Shown piece by piece: positions 8,854 to 17,373 of a DNA stretch of 52,049 nt. Location: NCBI GenBank assembly GCA_964517145.1, contig CAZFBN010000021.1, positions 1 through 52,049 of the forward strand, read 5' to 3'. The translations under genes and the position numbers were made by a program. Each line of letters opens with the position of its first letter. Within the stretch, counting starts at the first letter, position 1. This stretch comes from JADJNW01 sp964517145. Lineage in GTDB: Bacteria; Bacteroidota; Bacteroidia; Chitinophagales; Saprospiraceae. Below the pieces are notes generated by a model. The model ran no database searches. It was not told the origin of the DNA and saw only the letters and a program-made list of their open reading frames with translations.

Positions 8854-9942
8854 TTATTTCTGCGCCGTGCGAATCAAATACCAAGCCACGAAGGCAAAAA
8901 CGATATTGGGCATCCACATGCCAAGAATGGGAGGAATGACTTTGCTGGTTGCAAATACAATGGCAAACCGCGATAAAAAGATAAACACCGCGCCCAATGC
9001 AATGCCGATTGCGAGGTGCAAACCAATGCCACCGCGTACTTTGCGCGAAGCAATTGCCATGCCGATGATGGTGAGAATAAAAATGGTAAATGCGTCGGCA
9101 CTGCGCCGATACAGCTCTACTTCATATTTATCGGTGTTGCCCACGCCACGTATTTTCTGACTTTTGATGTATTGCTGCAATTCAAAAGACGTCATCATGG
9201 AGTGTTGTTCTTTATAATCCACGAAATCATTGGGCGTCAGGTTGAGCGTTGTATCCAGCACTTCCCCACGCCGAAGGAGCAAATCTTCTTGTAATCCATT
9301 GAAAGTGTGGACTTCATAACTATTCAACTGCCATTTTTTTGTATCGCCGATCCAACGCGCCGATTCTGCCTTGAGCAGAGACACCAACTCACTGTCTTTA
9401 AAATGTTCCAATCGAAAACCGCGCGCAGTGGTATCGCGTTTGCGGTAAAACTCGATAAAAACCTTAGTTTCAGGCGCTACAAAAAGGTGTACATTTTGGG
9501 TTTTACCCTTGTCGTTATTTTTGTCAAGATAAGTATAAATGATGCGGAACATTTGCTTGTTGCCCAAAGGAATAAAATAGTGGTTGCCGACAAAGTTCAA
9601 CAAAGCCAGAAAAACCGCACCGACCATGTAAGGACGCATGTACCTCCGAAAACTCACGCCCGCATTGAAGATGGAAATAACCTCTGAATTGGACGCCAGG
9701 CGCGACGTAAAAAAAATCACCGCTATCAAGGTAAACAGGGGCCATAGCAATGCCGCTAGGTACAAAATGAAGGTAGGATAATATTGAAACCAAATTTCTT
9801 GCTGCGTGATCGGCTCTTCGATAAATTTTTCCACCTTTTCACTAAAATCAATCACCATGCCGATCATCGAAAAGATGAGCACTGTGAAGAAAAAAGTGGT
9901 CATAAATTTTTTTAGAATGTACCAATCCAGCGTTTTCAACAT
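8854..9942 (-). CDS. LptF/LptG family permease
   Basis: This 362-residue inner-membrane protein belongs to the YjgP/YjgQ family, which forms the membrane part of the Lpt ABC transporter that extracts lipopolysaccharide and sends it to the outer membrane. It begins MLKTLDWYILKKFMTTFFFTV, typical of the family. Three N-terminal membrane segments are followed by a periplasmic beta-jellyroll (about 130-265) and three C-terminal segments. LptF and LptG cannot be told apart reliably here. It lies 80 bp downstream of tgt on the same strand. Confidence 0.85.
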   Translation of the reverse strand: MLKTLDWYILKKFMTTFFFTVLIFSMIGMVIDFSEKVEKFIEEPITQQEIWFQYYPTFILYLAALLWPLFTLIAVIFFTSRLASNSEVISIFNAGVSFRRYMRPYMVGAVFLALLNFVGNHYFIPLGNKQMFRIIYTYLDKNNDKGKTQNVHLFVAPETKVFIEFYRKRDTTARGFRLEHFKDSELVSLLKAESARWIGDTKKWQLNSYEVHTFNGLQEDLLLRRGEVLDTTLNLTPNDFVDYKEQHSMMTSFELQQYIKSQKIRGVGNTDKYEVELYRRSADAFTIFILTIIGMAIASRKVRGGIGLHLAIGIALGAVFIFLSRFAIVFATSKVIPPILGMWMPNIVFAFVAWYLIRTAQK

Positions 9943-10022
9943 AAAATACAGTTTGACATTACGCGTTCAAAGTTATAGAAAAATAACAACGAAATTGTTG
10001 CGATGGCTTCACCTTAATCATT

Positions 10023-11156
10023 TTATAACTTTTCTTGCAGCGCACGTACGATGCTATTTTTCCAAGGTAAAAAATCGCCAGCAAAAATATGCTGTCGCGC
10101 TTCGCCTACCAGCCAAAGGAAGAAACTTAAATTTTGTAAAGTGGCAATTTGCATACCTAAAATTTCTTCGCTGCGAAAAAGATGGTGCAAGTAAGCTCTG
10201 GAATGAATGCGACTCGTAGGTGCCGGGCTATTGACATCAAGAGCGTTAAAATCATCCTTCCATTTCGCATTTTTTATATTTATAATACCTTCTGCGGTGT
10301 AAATCAAGCCGTGACGTGCATTGCGCGTTGGCAATACACAATCAAACATATCTACGCCCAGTGCAATACATTCCAAAATATTCACCGGCGTACCCACCCC
10401 CATCAAATACCGAGGCTTGTCTTTAGGCAAAATTTTACAAACATATTCGGTAATTTCATACATTGTTTCTGACGGTTCTCCAACGGATAAGCCGCCAATG
10501 GCATTGCCTTTGCGCTCAAAACTGGCGATGGTCTCTGCCGAAGCCACCCGCAAATCGCGGTAAGAACTGCCCTGCACGATGGGAAACAAAGCCTGCTCGT
10601 ATCCATACTTGGGTTCGGTCGTGTCAAAACGATCCACGCAGCGTTTCAGCCAGCGATGTGTCAATTCCATTGAATTTTTAGCATATTGATAATCAGAAGG
10701 ATAAGGCGGACATTCATCAAAAGCCATCACAATATCGGCTCCGATAATACGCTGAATATCCATGACATTTTCCGGGGTAAAAACATGTTTCGACCCATCA
10801 ATATGCGAAGCGAATGTAACACCTTCTTCTTTGATCTTGCGCTGCGCACTCAGCGAGTACACCTGATACCCGCCACTATCGGTGAGTATCGGCTTTTTCC
10901 ATTGGTTAAATTCATGCAAACCGCCTGCTTTTTCCATGATTTCCATACCTGGACGCAGGTAAAGATGGTACGTATTGCCCAGAATAATTTGCGCTTTCAC
11001 CACTTCTTCCAACTCGTGCATGTGGGTTGCCTTTACCGTACCGGCTGTGCCTACGGGCATAAATATGGGCGTTTCGATGATGCCATGTGCCGTGTGGATG
11101 CGCCCGGCACGCGCAGCAGATTGAGGATCGGTTTGTTCTAATTTAAATTCAAACAA
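10023..11156 (-). CDS. tgt: Queuine tRNA-ribosyltransferase (Tgt) lacking zinc ligands
   Basis: This 377-residue TIM-barrel enzyme exchanges guanine 34 for preQ1 in tRNAs with GUN anticodons, a step of queuosine synthesis. DSGGYQVYSL, the MAFDECPPYPSDY loop and the nucleophile region FDCVLPTRNARHG are all present. The usual zinc motif CxCxxC...H is missing: the aligned residues are Ser310, Ala312, Ser315 and Gln341, although the flanking SRAYLHHLF helix is well kept. The catalytic core therefore looks intact while the structural zinc site has been lost. It is followed by an LptF/G gene; rodA is 143 bp upstream. Confidence 0.93.
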   Translation of the reverse strand: MFEFKLEQTDPQSAARAGRIHTAHGIIETPIFMPVGTAGTVKATHMHELEEVVKAQIILGNTYHLYLRPGMEIMEKAGGLHEFNQWKKPILTDSGGYQVYSLSAQRKIKEEGVTFASHIDGSKHVFTPENVMDIQRIIGADIVMAFDECPPYPSDYQYAKNSMELTHRWLKRCVDRFDTTEPKYGYEQALFPIVQGSSYRDLRVASAETIASFERKGNAIGGLSVGEPSETMYEITEYVCKILPKDKPRYLMGVGTPVNILECIALGVDMFDCVLPTRNARHGLIYTAEGIINIKNAKWKDDFNALDVNSPAPTSRIHSRAYLHHLFRSEEILGMQIATLQNLSFFLWLVGEARQHIFAGDFLPWKNSIVRALQEKL

Positions 11157-11299
11157 GTCTAAAATAATTTACGATTTCGGATTTACGGTTTATTAGCGGC
11201 TGCAAAAGTCGGATTCTAAGCGGATACGATTATAAATAATTTGGCAATATTTTGCGGATTTTGAAAACCCTGTTAATTCCTGCATTCTAAAAATGCTGA

Positions 11300-12706
11300 T
11301 TAAATTTTATATCGATGGCTATCCAATTTTAATAAAATGGCGATCATCACGGTAAAACCCAACAACGACGAGCCTCCTTTGCTAATAAATGGCAAGGGAA
11401 TTCCAATAATTGGCAATAAGCCCATTGTCATCCCAATATTAATAAAAATGTGAATAAATAAAATGCCGGCGACGCAATACGCGTAATGCCGCGTAAAATT
11501 GGAGCGCTGCCTCTCGGCAATATTGGTAATGCGCAGCAACAAGAGTGAAAAAAGAATGATTAAGCCCATACTGCCGATGAAGCCCTGTTCTTCGCCGATG
11601 GTGCAGAAAATAAAATCCGTAGATTGTTCTGGCACATAATTTAATTTGGTCAGCGTCCCTTTGAAGAGTCCTTTACCTCCAAAACCACCCGACCCAATGG
11701 CGAGTTTAGACTGGTGTAGGTTGTACAACGAACCACGCTTATCGGCTTTATCTGGTTTGAGCCAAACATTGATGCGATCCTGCTGATGCGGTTTTAACGC
11801 ATTGTACGCAAAACTTGCCGCAAAAGAAAGCGACGCCCCCACGATGAGCGCCAAGGATAATAAACTTACAATTCTGGCTTTTTTTTGATTCCAAAGAATC
11901 ACTGCCAGCGTTAAAAAAGCGATCAACCCACCGACCAAAGCCTCCAGCATGCGTCCCTGCATGATGGCGTAAACGCCCAAGGCGATTGCCACGATCGCTC
12001 CTAAAACCCAATAGCGGCTGTCTTTAAATTGGTTGGATAGAATTAAAATACCCAGCGCGGTTAAGCTCGCTACAAGGATTAGCGGCGGATAAATCAATCC
12101 CAATACCAACATAGTGGCGCAGAATGCACCAGTGACATAATAATTCGGCGAAAGCCCCTCTCTATACAATACAATCAAAAAGGAAAAAAATACAATGGCA
12201 GACCCCGCATCCGGCTGCAACAATATAAGTGCAACGGGCAAAAACATTAGCCCAAAAGCGATAAACTGAGAACGATACTCTTTTAAATTGGTGCTGTAAT
12301 AATTCAAAAATGCCGATATAGCCAGGCTGGTGCCCAACTTAGCCACCTCCGAAGGCTGAAAAGAAAAACCACCAAAGCTGAACCACGCTCGCGCGCCTTT
12401 GATTTCGGTGCCCAAAAACAACACCGCCACGAGCAATACAATCGCCACACCATATATTAAATAGGCAAACGTTTGCCAAAATTTCCAATCTATCATAAAT
12501 ACAATGGCAAATGCCAGTGCACTCAAGCCCATCCAAATGGTCTGTTTTCCGCTGGAAGTATCAAAAAAATTGACCTCGCCATTGTTCCACTCTCGACTAA
12601 AACTGACGGTGTAAATCATCAGCCAGCCGATCGCCACCAGCGCCAGAAAAAGAGAAAATGTTTGCCAGTCTATATTGCGTAAGCCCGCAGCGTCTCTTTT
12701 GTTCAT
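11300..12706 (-). CDS. rodA: Rod shape-determining protein RodA (SEDS glycosyltransferase)
   Basis: This 468-residue polytopic inner-membrane protein of the SEDS family polymerises peptidoglycan glycan strands with a class B PBP. Visible signatures include GARAWFSFGGFSFQPSEVAKLG, the conserved Asp loop QPDAGSAIVFF, and the C-terminal GMTMGLLPIIGIPLPFISKGGSSLL. GARAWF and the absence of cell-division neighbours favour RodA over FtsW. It is longer than many RodA proteins because of a central insertion of extra hydrophobic segments (about 190-290). No mreBCD genes are in the window. Confidence 0.92.
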   Translation of the reverse strand: MNKRDAAGLRNIDWQTFSLFLALVAIGWLMIYTVSFSREWNNGEVNFFDTSSGKQTIWMGLSALAFAIVFMIDWKFWQTFAYLIYGVAIVLLVAVLFLGTEIKGARAWFSFGGFSFQPSEVAKLGTSLAISAFLNYYSTNLKEYRSQFIAFGLMFLPVALILLQPDAGSAIVFFSFLIVLYREGLSPNYYVTGAFCATMLVLGLIYPPLILVASLTALGILILSNQFKDSRYWVLGAIVAIALGVYAIMQGRMLEALVGGLIAFLTLAVILWNQKKARIVSLLSLALIVGASLSFAASFAYNALKPHQQDRINVWLKPDKADKRGSLYNLHQSKLAIGSGGFGGKGLFKGTLTKLNYVPEQSTDFIFCTIGEEQGFIGSMGLIILFSLLLLRITNIAERQRSNFTRHYAYCVAGILFIHIFINIGMTMGLLPIIGIPLPFISKGGSSLLGFTVMIAILLKLDSHRYKI

Positions 12707-12777
12707 CTACCTTTTAATTATCAACCCTTCAACTTTTCAACCTTTAAACCCCTCAACCCTTCAACCTTTCATCCCCA

Positions 12778-13182
12778 TCAAAACCCTCCTACCAACTCTA
12801 CCGGACGTATCGTGTTATCCCTTACCAAATAGGCATTCGGATAATCTCTTTTCAGTAAATATTGCAAACGCATGGCTTCCAATTTATTATCAAAAGCACC
12901 TACGTACAATTTGTACCAAGGATTCGTATGCACCCAATCCACGCGAATATTCGGATATTTGTATTGAAAAACCTGCCGGGCGCTTTCCAATTGTTGCCGG
13001 TCGGGCGTTGCCAATATTTGTACCCGGTATCCATTGATAGTTGCCACTGAACGATTGAGCTGCATGAACCGCTCCATCATGTCCGTGATAGTCCGCTCTT
13101 CTTTGACAGCGATGCTTTGGGCAGTTGCCGTTGCAGTCATCCCCGTCAATAGTATCAACGCAAAAAATAGTTTGCTCTGCAT
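12778..13182 (-). CDS. Exported SPOR-domain protein
   Basis: This 134-residue protein has a signal peptide (KLFFALILLTGMTATATAQ) and a C-terminal SPOR-like domain (about 50-130), with GYRVQILATPDRQQLESARQVFQ and WYKLYVGAFDNKLEAMRLQYLLKRDYPNAYLV. SPOR domains bind peptidoglycan stripped of stem peptides. An in-frame ATG at 13218 exists, but a good -7 box (13201-13208, TATATTTG on the minus strand) lies downstream of it, so 13182 is the likely start. It sits upstream of rodA on the same strand, consistent with a cell-wall role (inference). Confidence 0.8.
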   Translation of the reverse strand: MQSKLFFALILLTGMTATATAQSIAVKEERTITDMMERFMQLNRSVATINGYRVQILATPDRQQLESARQVFQYKYPNIRVDWVHTNPWYKLYVGAFDNKLEAMRLQYLLKRDYPNAYLVRDNTIRPVELVGGF

Positions 13183-13317
13183 AGGCGACTTATTTTTTTG
13201 CAAATATAAGGATTGCAAGCCGTTATCGTTCGTCCTTCAAAAAGAAAAGATCAATAAATTCAAAAACCGTTACTCAAAAACCACCTTTTTTTAATAATTT
13301 GCATCAAATACATTTCA

Positions 13318-13836
13318 ATGTCCACACAATCCTTCACTTCACAAGAATATTTTCGGTCGCTCACCATCCCGCACGCCTCGCTGATGATTGGGCAAATTTT
13401 GATGGCTGGCATCATTTATTTTTTTGCCAATGCAGAAAAAGAGCAAGTCACGGGCGTGGCAGCCACCGGGCAGCTTTGGGTGTATATCGTGGGCGGAGCC
13501 ACTATTTTTGGCGTTTTATTAAGCGCACAACTATTTGGTAATCAAATAAAAAAATTAAAAAAAGCCCAGCGTTTGGATGAGAAAATGATGGGGTATCGTT
13601 CAGCCTTAATCGTACGCTATACCGTGCTGGAAGCGCCTTCCTTTTTGGCAATTGTGGGTTATTTTTTGACCAATAATTTACTGCTGCTAATTTTTACTGG
13701 CATGATTTTATTTTTATTTTTAATGTATCGCCCAACCAAAGCTGGCATGGTGTCGGACTTAGAATTGTCGCCCGCCGAGCAGGCGCAGTTGGATGATCCT
13801 AACACACCAGGTACAAGCTCAAATGAAGAAGCGTAA
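13318..13836 (+). CDS. Small membrane protein of unknown function
   Basis: This 172-residue protein has about four hydrophobic segments (near 22-38, 50-70, 105-120 and 122-137). A basic loop (KKLKKAQRLDEKMMGYRSALIVRY) lies between the pairs and the C-terminal tail is acidic (DLELSPAEQAQLDDPN). I do not recognise the family with confidence, though the pattern is common among uncharacterised Bacteroidota membrane proteins. It is divergent from the SPOR gene and 30 bp upstream of another uncharacterised gene on the same strand. Confidence 0.7.
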   Translation: MSTQSFTSQEYFRSLTIPHASLMIGQILMAGIIYFFANAEKEQVTGVAATGQLWVYIVGGATIFGVLLSAQLFGNQIKKLKKAQRLDEKMMGYRSALIVRYTVLEAPSFLAIVGYFLTNNLLLLIFTGMILFLFLMYRPTKAGMVSDLELSPAEQAQLDDPNTPGTSSNEEA

Positions 13837-13866
13837 TATATTCTGTTTAAATATTTCTGTTTTAAA

Positions 13867-14430
13867 ATGAGTAAGCAGCCCTCTTGGAATTACGAATTGA
13901 TTGCAGCCATGTCAGCTGTCTTCATTGGTGCGTGCGCGCTCTTGGTCTCGATTCTACAAACTCGTATGATGCTACAACAAAATAGCGCTTCGATATGGCC
14001 CTCTGTTAGTTGGGGGCTTTCTGTGAATATTGATGGCACCAAAGGAATGGGCAACTTTGAGTTATATGCTGAAAACAAAGGTGTTGGACCTGCTATTATT
14101 GAACACGTAGCACTGCTCTATAAAAATAAAACTTTCCCGGAGGATAGCATTATAAATATCACTTTTGATAAAATTATTAGTTTTTCACAAAAGGATAATA
14201 CAATGCTGATTCGCCAAGCGAGCTTGAATGGAAGCATCCTGGCGTCTAACGAACGAAAATATTTATTTCATGCTGAAATCAGGAACGGCGGTGATAGTCT
14301 GGCGCAACAATTTCTACAAGCGATGTATCGCAAAGATTTAGACATAATGATTTGTTACAGTGATGTTTATAAAAGACGTTGGATTGTACGCGACCAAAAT
14401 AAAGTTACAAAAACCAGAAAATGCCTTTAG
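13867..14430 (+). CDS. Membrane-anchored hypothetical protein
   Basis: This 187-residue protein has one N-terminal membrane segment (about 12-33, LIAAMSAVFIGACALLVSIL) and a soluble C-terminal part predicted to be mainly beta (FELYAENKGVGPAIIEHVALLYKNK, and later a YSDVYKRRWIVRD stretch). The arrangement recalls uncharacterised single-pass proteins with a beta-sandwich exodomain. No enzymatic motif is visible. Its stop codon is one base from the end of the convergent rlmD gene, leaving no room for a separate terminator. Confidence 0.65.
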   Translation: MSKQPSWNYELIAAMSAVFIGACALLVSILQTRMMLQQNSASIWPSVSWGLSVNIDGTKGMGNFELYAENKGVGPAIIEHVALLYKNKTFPEDSIINITFDKIISFSQKDNTMLIRQASLNGSILASNERKYLFHAEIRNGGDSLAQQFLQAMYRKDLDIMICYSDVYKRRWIVRDQNKVTKTRKCL

Positions 14431-14431
14431 C

Positions 14432-15844
14432 TTATTTTAAATGTAATAACGCCACGCTTTCAATATGATGCGTGTGCGGAAACATGTCCGCGGGTTGTAC
14501 TTTTACAACTTCGTATTTTGCGCTAAGCAATTGTAAATCACGTGCTTGCGTAGCTGGATTGCAACTCACATAGACAATTTTGGGCGTTTCCATTTGCAAT
14601 AACATGTCAACCACCTGTGGCTGCATACCTGCGCGGGGCGGGTCAGTGATGAGCACGTCGGGTTTGCCATATTTTTCAACAAATTCAGGGGTTAAAATAT
14701 CCTTTACATCACCTGCATAAAAAATGGCATTGTCAATGTTATTCAGTGCAGCATTTTCTCGTGCATCGACAATAGCTGCTTCAATCTCCTCAATACCAAC
14801 CACTTGTCGCGCGTGCTGCGCCACGTACAACGCAATACTCCCAACGCCGGTATAAAGATCGTACACATTTTCACCGCCCTGCAAATCAGCAAATGATACG
14901 GTAATATCATATAACCTTTTACCTTGATTCGTATTGGTTTGAAAAAAAGATTTCGGACCAATTTTAAAACGCACGTGCCCCAGTTGCTCTTCGATGTAAC
15001 CTTTGCCAACAAAAGTCAGCATGTCTAAATCAAGCAAGAAATCATTTACTTTTGTATTAATGCAGTAAATAACTGTTGTAATATTTGGAAAATTTTCTAT
15101 GACGGCGTTTAAAAAAGGTGCAATTTTAGCTTGGTCATTTTCAAAAAAACTAAATAACAACATCGTTTCTCCGATGGAAGAAGTGCGTACCATCATGCTG
15201 CGCAAAAAACCATGCTTGTATTTATTGTCAAAAAAAGTCAAATCCTGAGCGACGGCAATGTCGCGCACGGCGTTCCGAATGGCATTGGACGGCTCCGCTT
15301 GCAGCCAGCAATGATTGATATTGACAATTTTATCGAATTCGCCCGGGCGATGAAAACCCAAACCACGCTGCCGCTCAAGCGGGATGCCCGAAGCAATTTC
15401 TTCCTTGGTGAGCCAGCGCCAATTGGAAAAAGCAAATTCTAGTTTGTTGCGATAATAGACCGTTGGGTCTGCCGGTAAAATGGGCAAAAAAGTTTGCACT
15501 TCGACTTTTCCAATGCGGCGAATGGCGTTTTCCACCGTATCGTGCTTGTGTCGCAATTGCGCTTCGTAGCTCAGGTGTTGCCATTTGCAGCCTCCGCACA
15601 CACCGTAATGTTCGCAAAAAGGTGTCACCCGATCCGCCGAATACTGCCGGTACTGCGTGGGTTTACCCTCCATAAACCCTGATTTTTTGCGCATCACCAT
15701 CACATCTACCACATCACCCGGTGCGACTTCCTCCACAAAAATCACTTGCCCATCCGCCGTTCTGCCTACTCCCTTTCCTTTATCAGCAATGCCAGTGATG
15801 GCTATATTTTCCAGTATTTTTCGTTTTCTACCTCTTCTCTTCAT
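14432..15844 (-). CDS. rlmD: 23S rRNA (uracil-C5)-methyltransferase RlmD
   Basis: This 470-residue SAM-dependent enzyme of the RlmD/RumA family makes m5U in 23S rRNA. An N-terminal TRAM domain (about 8-65) is followed by the iron-sulfur cysteines Cys77, Cys83 and Cys86 (CEHYGVCGGCKWQHL), with a later Cys near NINHCW. The methyltransferase domain includes VYDLYTGVGSIALYVA and the catalytic Cys in YVSCNPATQARDL. An upstream in-frame ATG exists at 15928, but MKRRGRKRKI at 15844 matches the family start. Specificity for U1939 versus related sites cannot be decided by eye. Confidence 0.9.
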   Translation of the reverse strand: MKRRGRKRKILENIAITGIADKGKGVGRTADGQVIFVEEVAPGDVVDVMVMRKKSGFMEGKPTQYRQYSADRVTPFCEHYGVCGGCKWQHLSYEAQLRHKHDTVENAIRRIGKVEVQTFLPILPADPTVYYRNKLEFAFSNWRWLTKEEIASGIPLERQRGLGFHRPGEFDKIVNINHCWLQAEPSNAIRNAVRDIAVAQDLTFFDNKYKHGFLRSMMVRTSSIGETMLLFSFFENDQAKIAPFLNAVIENFPNITTVIYCINTKVNDFLLDLDMLTFVGKGYIEEQLGHVRFKIGPKSFFQTNTNQGKRLYDITVSFADLQGGENVYDLYTGVGSIALYVAQHARQVVGIEEIEAAIVDARENAALNNIDNAIFYAGDVKDILTPEFVEKYGKPDVLITDPPRAGMQPQVVDMLLQMETPKIVYVSCNPATQARDLQLLSAKYEVVKVQPADMFPHTHHIESVALLHLK

Positions 15845-15917
15845 TAAGCAATTGTTATTATGGTTATTGGTTATTTGGGCGTCACAATAAGGCGCAAAAG
15901 TAAAGTTTTTATTATTT

Positions 15918-16391
15918 CTACCCAGCATCTACTGCATTGCAAGTAATTCGTTCGGTCACTTTTTCGATTTTTTTTCCAGTCCCATAATACAATTTTTTGA
16001 TTTCACACTCACAGTAATCTTTTTTTAAGGTAAGTGAAACGATTCTTGGTCCGAGCGTCCAATTTCCTCTACCTGAACTCGTTATTTGAAATCCCCCTTT
16101 TTTTAGATAATCATCTAATACAAGTTTTTCATGCTCACCGGGTTTCTCTTCACCAATATACAAATCAATAAATTCATAATTAAACGAGGCACAAAAATCT
16201 GTTAGAAGTACCTTTATTTCATTTTTTGTTTTTGTTATTACTTTTATAGAATCAAAACGAGGTTGATTTTCAATTTTATTAATATTGGCTAAACCATCTT
16301 GCTTTGTAGAAGATTGATTACAAGCAAATTCCGAAATGATTAAACTTAAAATGATTATTTTACTAAACCGCAAATAAAAGTATGATGCCAA
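15918..16391 (-). CDS. Possible lipoprotein of unknown function
   Basis: This 157-residue protein has a hydrophobic N-terminus ending at Cys24 (LSLIISEFACNQSS). That looks like a lipoprotein signal, although Glu at -3 makes the lipobox poor. The mature part is mixed alpha/beta with no recognised domain. Near the C-terminus are paired cysteines (DYCECEIKK). It starts 12 bp after the RDD gene stop and ends 73 bp before rlmD, so it may be co-transcribed with both. Confidence 0.6.
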   Translation of the reverse strand: MASYFYLRFSKIIILSLIISEFACNQSSTKQDGLANINKIENQPRFDSIKVITKTKNEIKVLLTDFCASFNYEFIDLYIGEEKPGEHEKLVLDDYLKKGGFQITSSGRGNWTLGPRIVSLTLKKDYCECEIKKLYYGTGKKIEKVTERITCNAVDAG

Positions 16392-16403
16392 AAATTGATA
16401 TTT

Positions 16404-17150
16404 TTATCGCGTTAAAACAATATAATCCCGTATTAAAGTTTTTAAAAACTCGATTTTATTTCGGGGCACTTCGCGCAGCTCAAGCACGGCGCTTAGGCGT
16501 TCGGCGGCTTCCTGCACTGCTTTTTGGTGCGCTGGATTGTTGTATTGCCGCTGCCGCGATATGAGGTGCTTGATGAGCAGCATGTCCTGCTCGGAGAGCC
16601 GACGCACTTCGGGGTATTGAGGAATGTACGTTTCTATGGAGCTGATTTTCAGGATGTCTTGCAATTGAAACCTTGAGTTGGAACGAGTGCGAATCACCGC
16701 TGTGTTGGCAGTCATGTCACCTAAACGTTGATTTTTGGGGGAAGAACTAATGAGCAAGGCAGCCAGCACGCCCATTGATAAAATACACTCGACCAGCAAA
16801 AATACTGCCCGCAAAAAATAATCACTCAAACCCGGCTGCAGCCCATCTACCCGCACGACTTTGATGCCCATGGCGCGCTTGCCCCAGGACTGCCCATTTG
16901 CCAGGGATTCTGACAAAAATTGGTATGCCATAAAACCAACAATCGGCAGCAATCCATACACAAAATATCCCAACATCGGCGATTCTATAATGGCACCGCC
17001 AAATGCACCTAATAGCATGAATAACAATACTAAATAGATGGCTATTATTATTAAAAAATCAATAAAAAACGCCAGCATTCGCTCGCGCAGGGTGGCGAGT
17101 TCGTATTCGATGGTAACGTTTTGCGTGGTGCGAATGTCTATGGTTTGCAT
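16404..17150 (-). CDS. RDD family membrane protein
   Basis: This 248-residue protein has an N-terminal RDD domain (about 20-155). The family signature is visible in LRERMLAFFIDFLIII, GQSWGKRAMGIKVVRVDG and the RLGDMTANTAVIRT end. The C-terminal 90 residues are cytoplasmic and helical. RDD proteins are thought to be transporters or membrane accessory proteins, and the exact role is unknown. It is divergent from the SpoIIM-DUF4129-DUF4350-MoxR-DUF58 run, a grouping repeatedly found in Bacteroidota. That suggests one functional module (inference). Confidence 0.85.
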   Translation of the reverse strand: MQTIDIRTTQNVTIEYELATLRERMLAFFIDFLIIIAIYLVLLFMLLGAFGGAIIESPMLGYFVYGLLPIVGFMAYQFLSESLANGQSWGKRAMGIKVVRVDGLQPGLSDYFLRAVFLLVECILSMGVLAALLISSSPKNQRLGDMTANTAVIRTRSNSRFQLQDILKISSIETYIPQYPEVRRLSEQDMLLIKHLISRQRQYNNPAHQKAVQEAAERLSAVLELREVPRNKIEFLKTLIRDYIVLTR

Positions 17151-17373
17151 AATTCAAAGTGCGAACGACGATTTAGGAAGTACAAAGTACGAAGGATTTG
17201 AATAAATCGTACTTCTAACCTCCTACTTCGTACTTTATTATTGTTTTTGTAAAAATATTTTCCTAAAATGCGTACCTAAAAAAGGAAAATAGCTGTTAGA
17301 TGTCAGGCGTCAGATTTCAAACACGGCATTTTCTAATTGCTCGCTTCTGACATCTAACTTCTAAGCAAAAATC

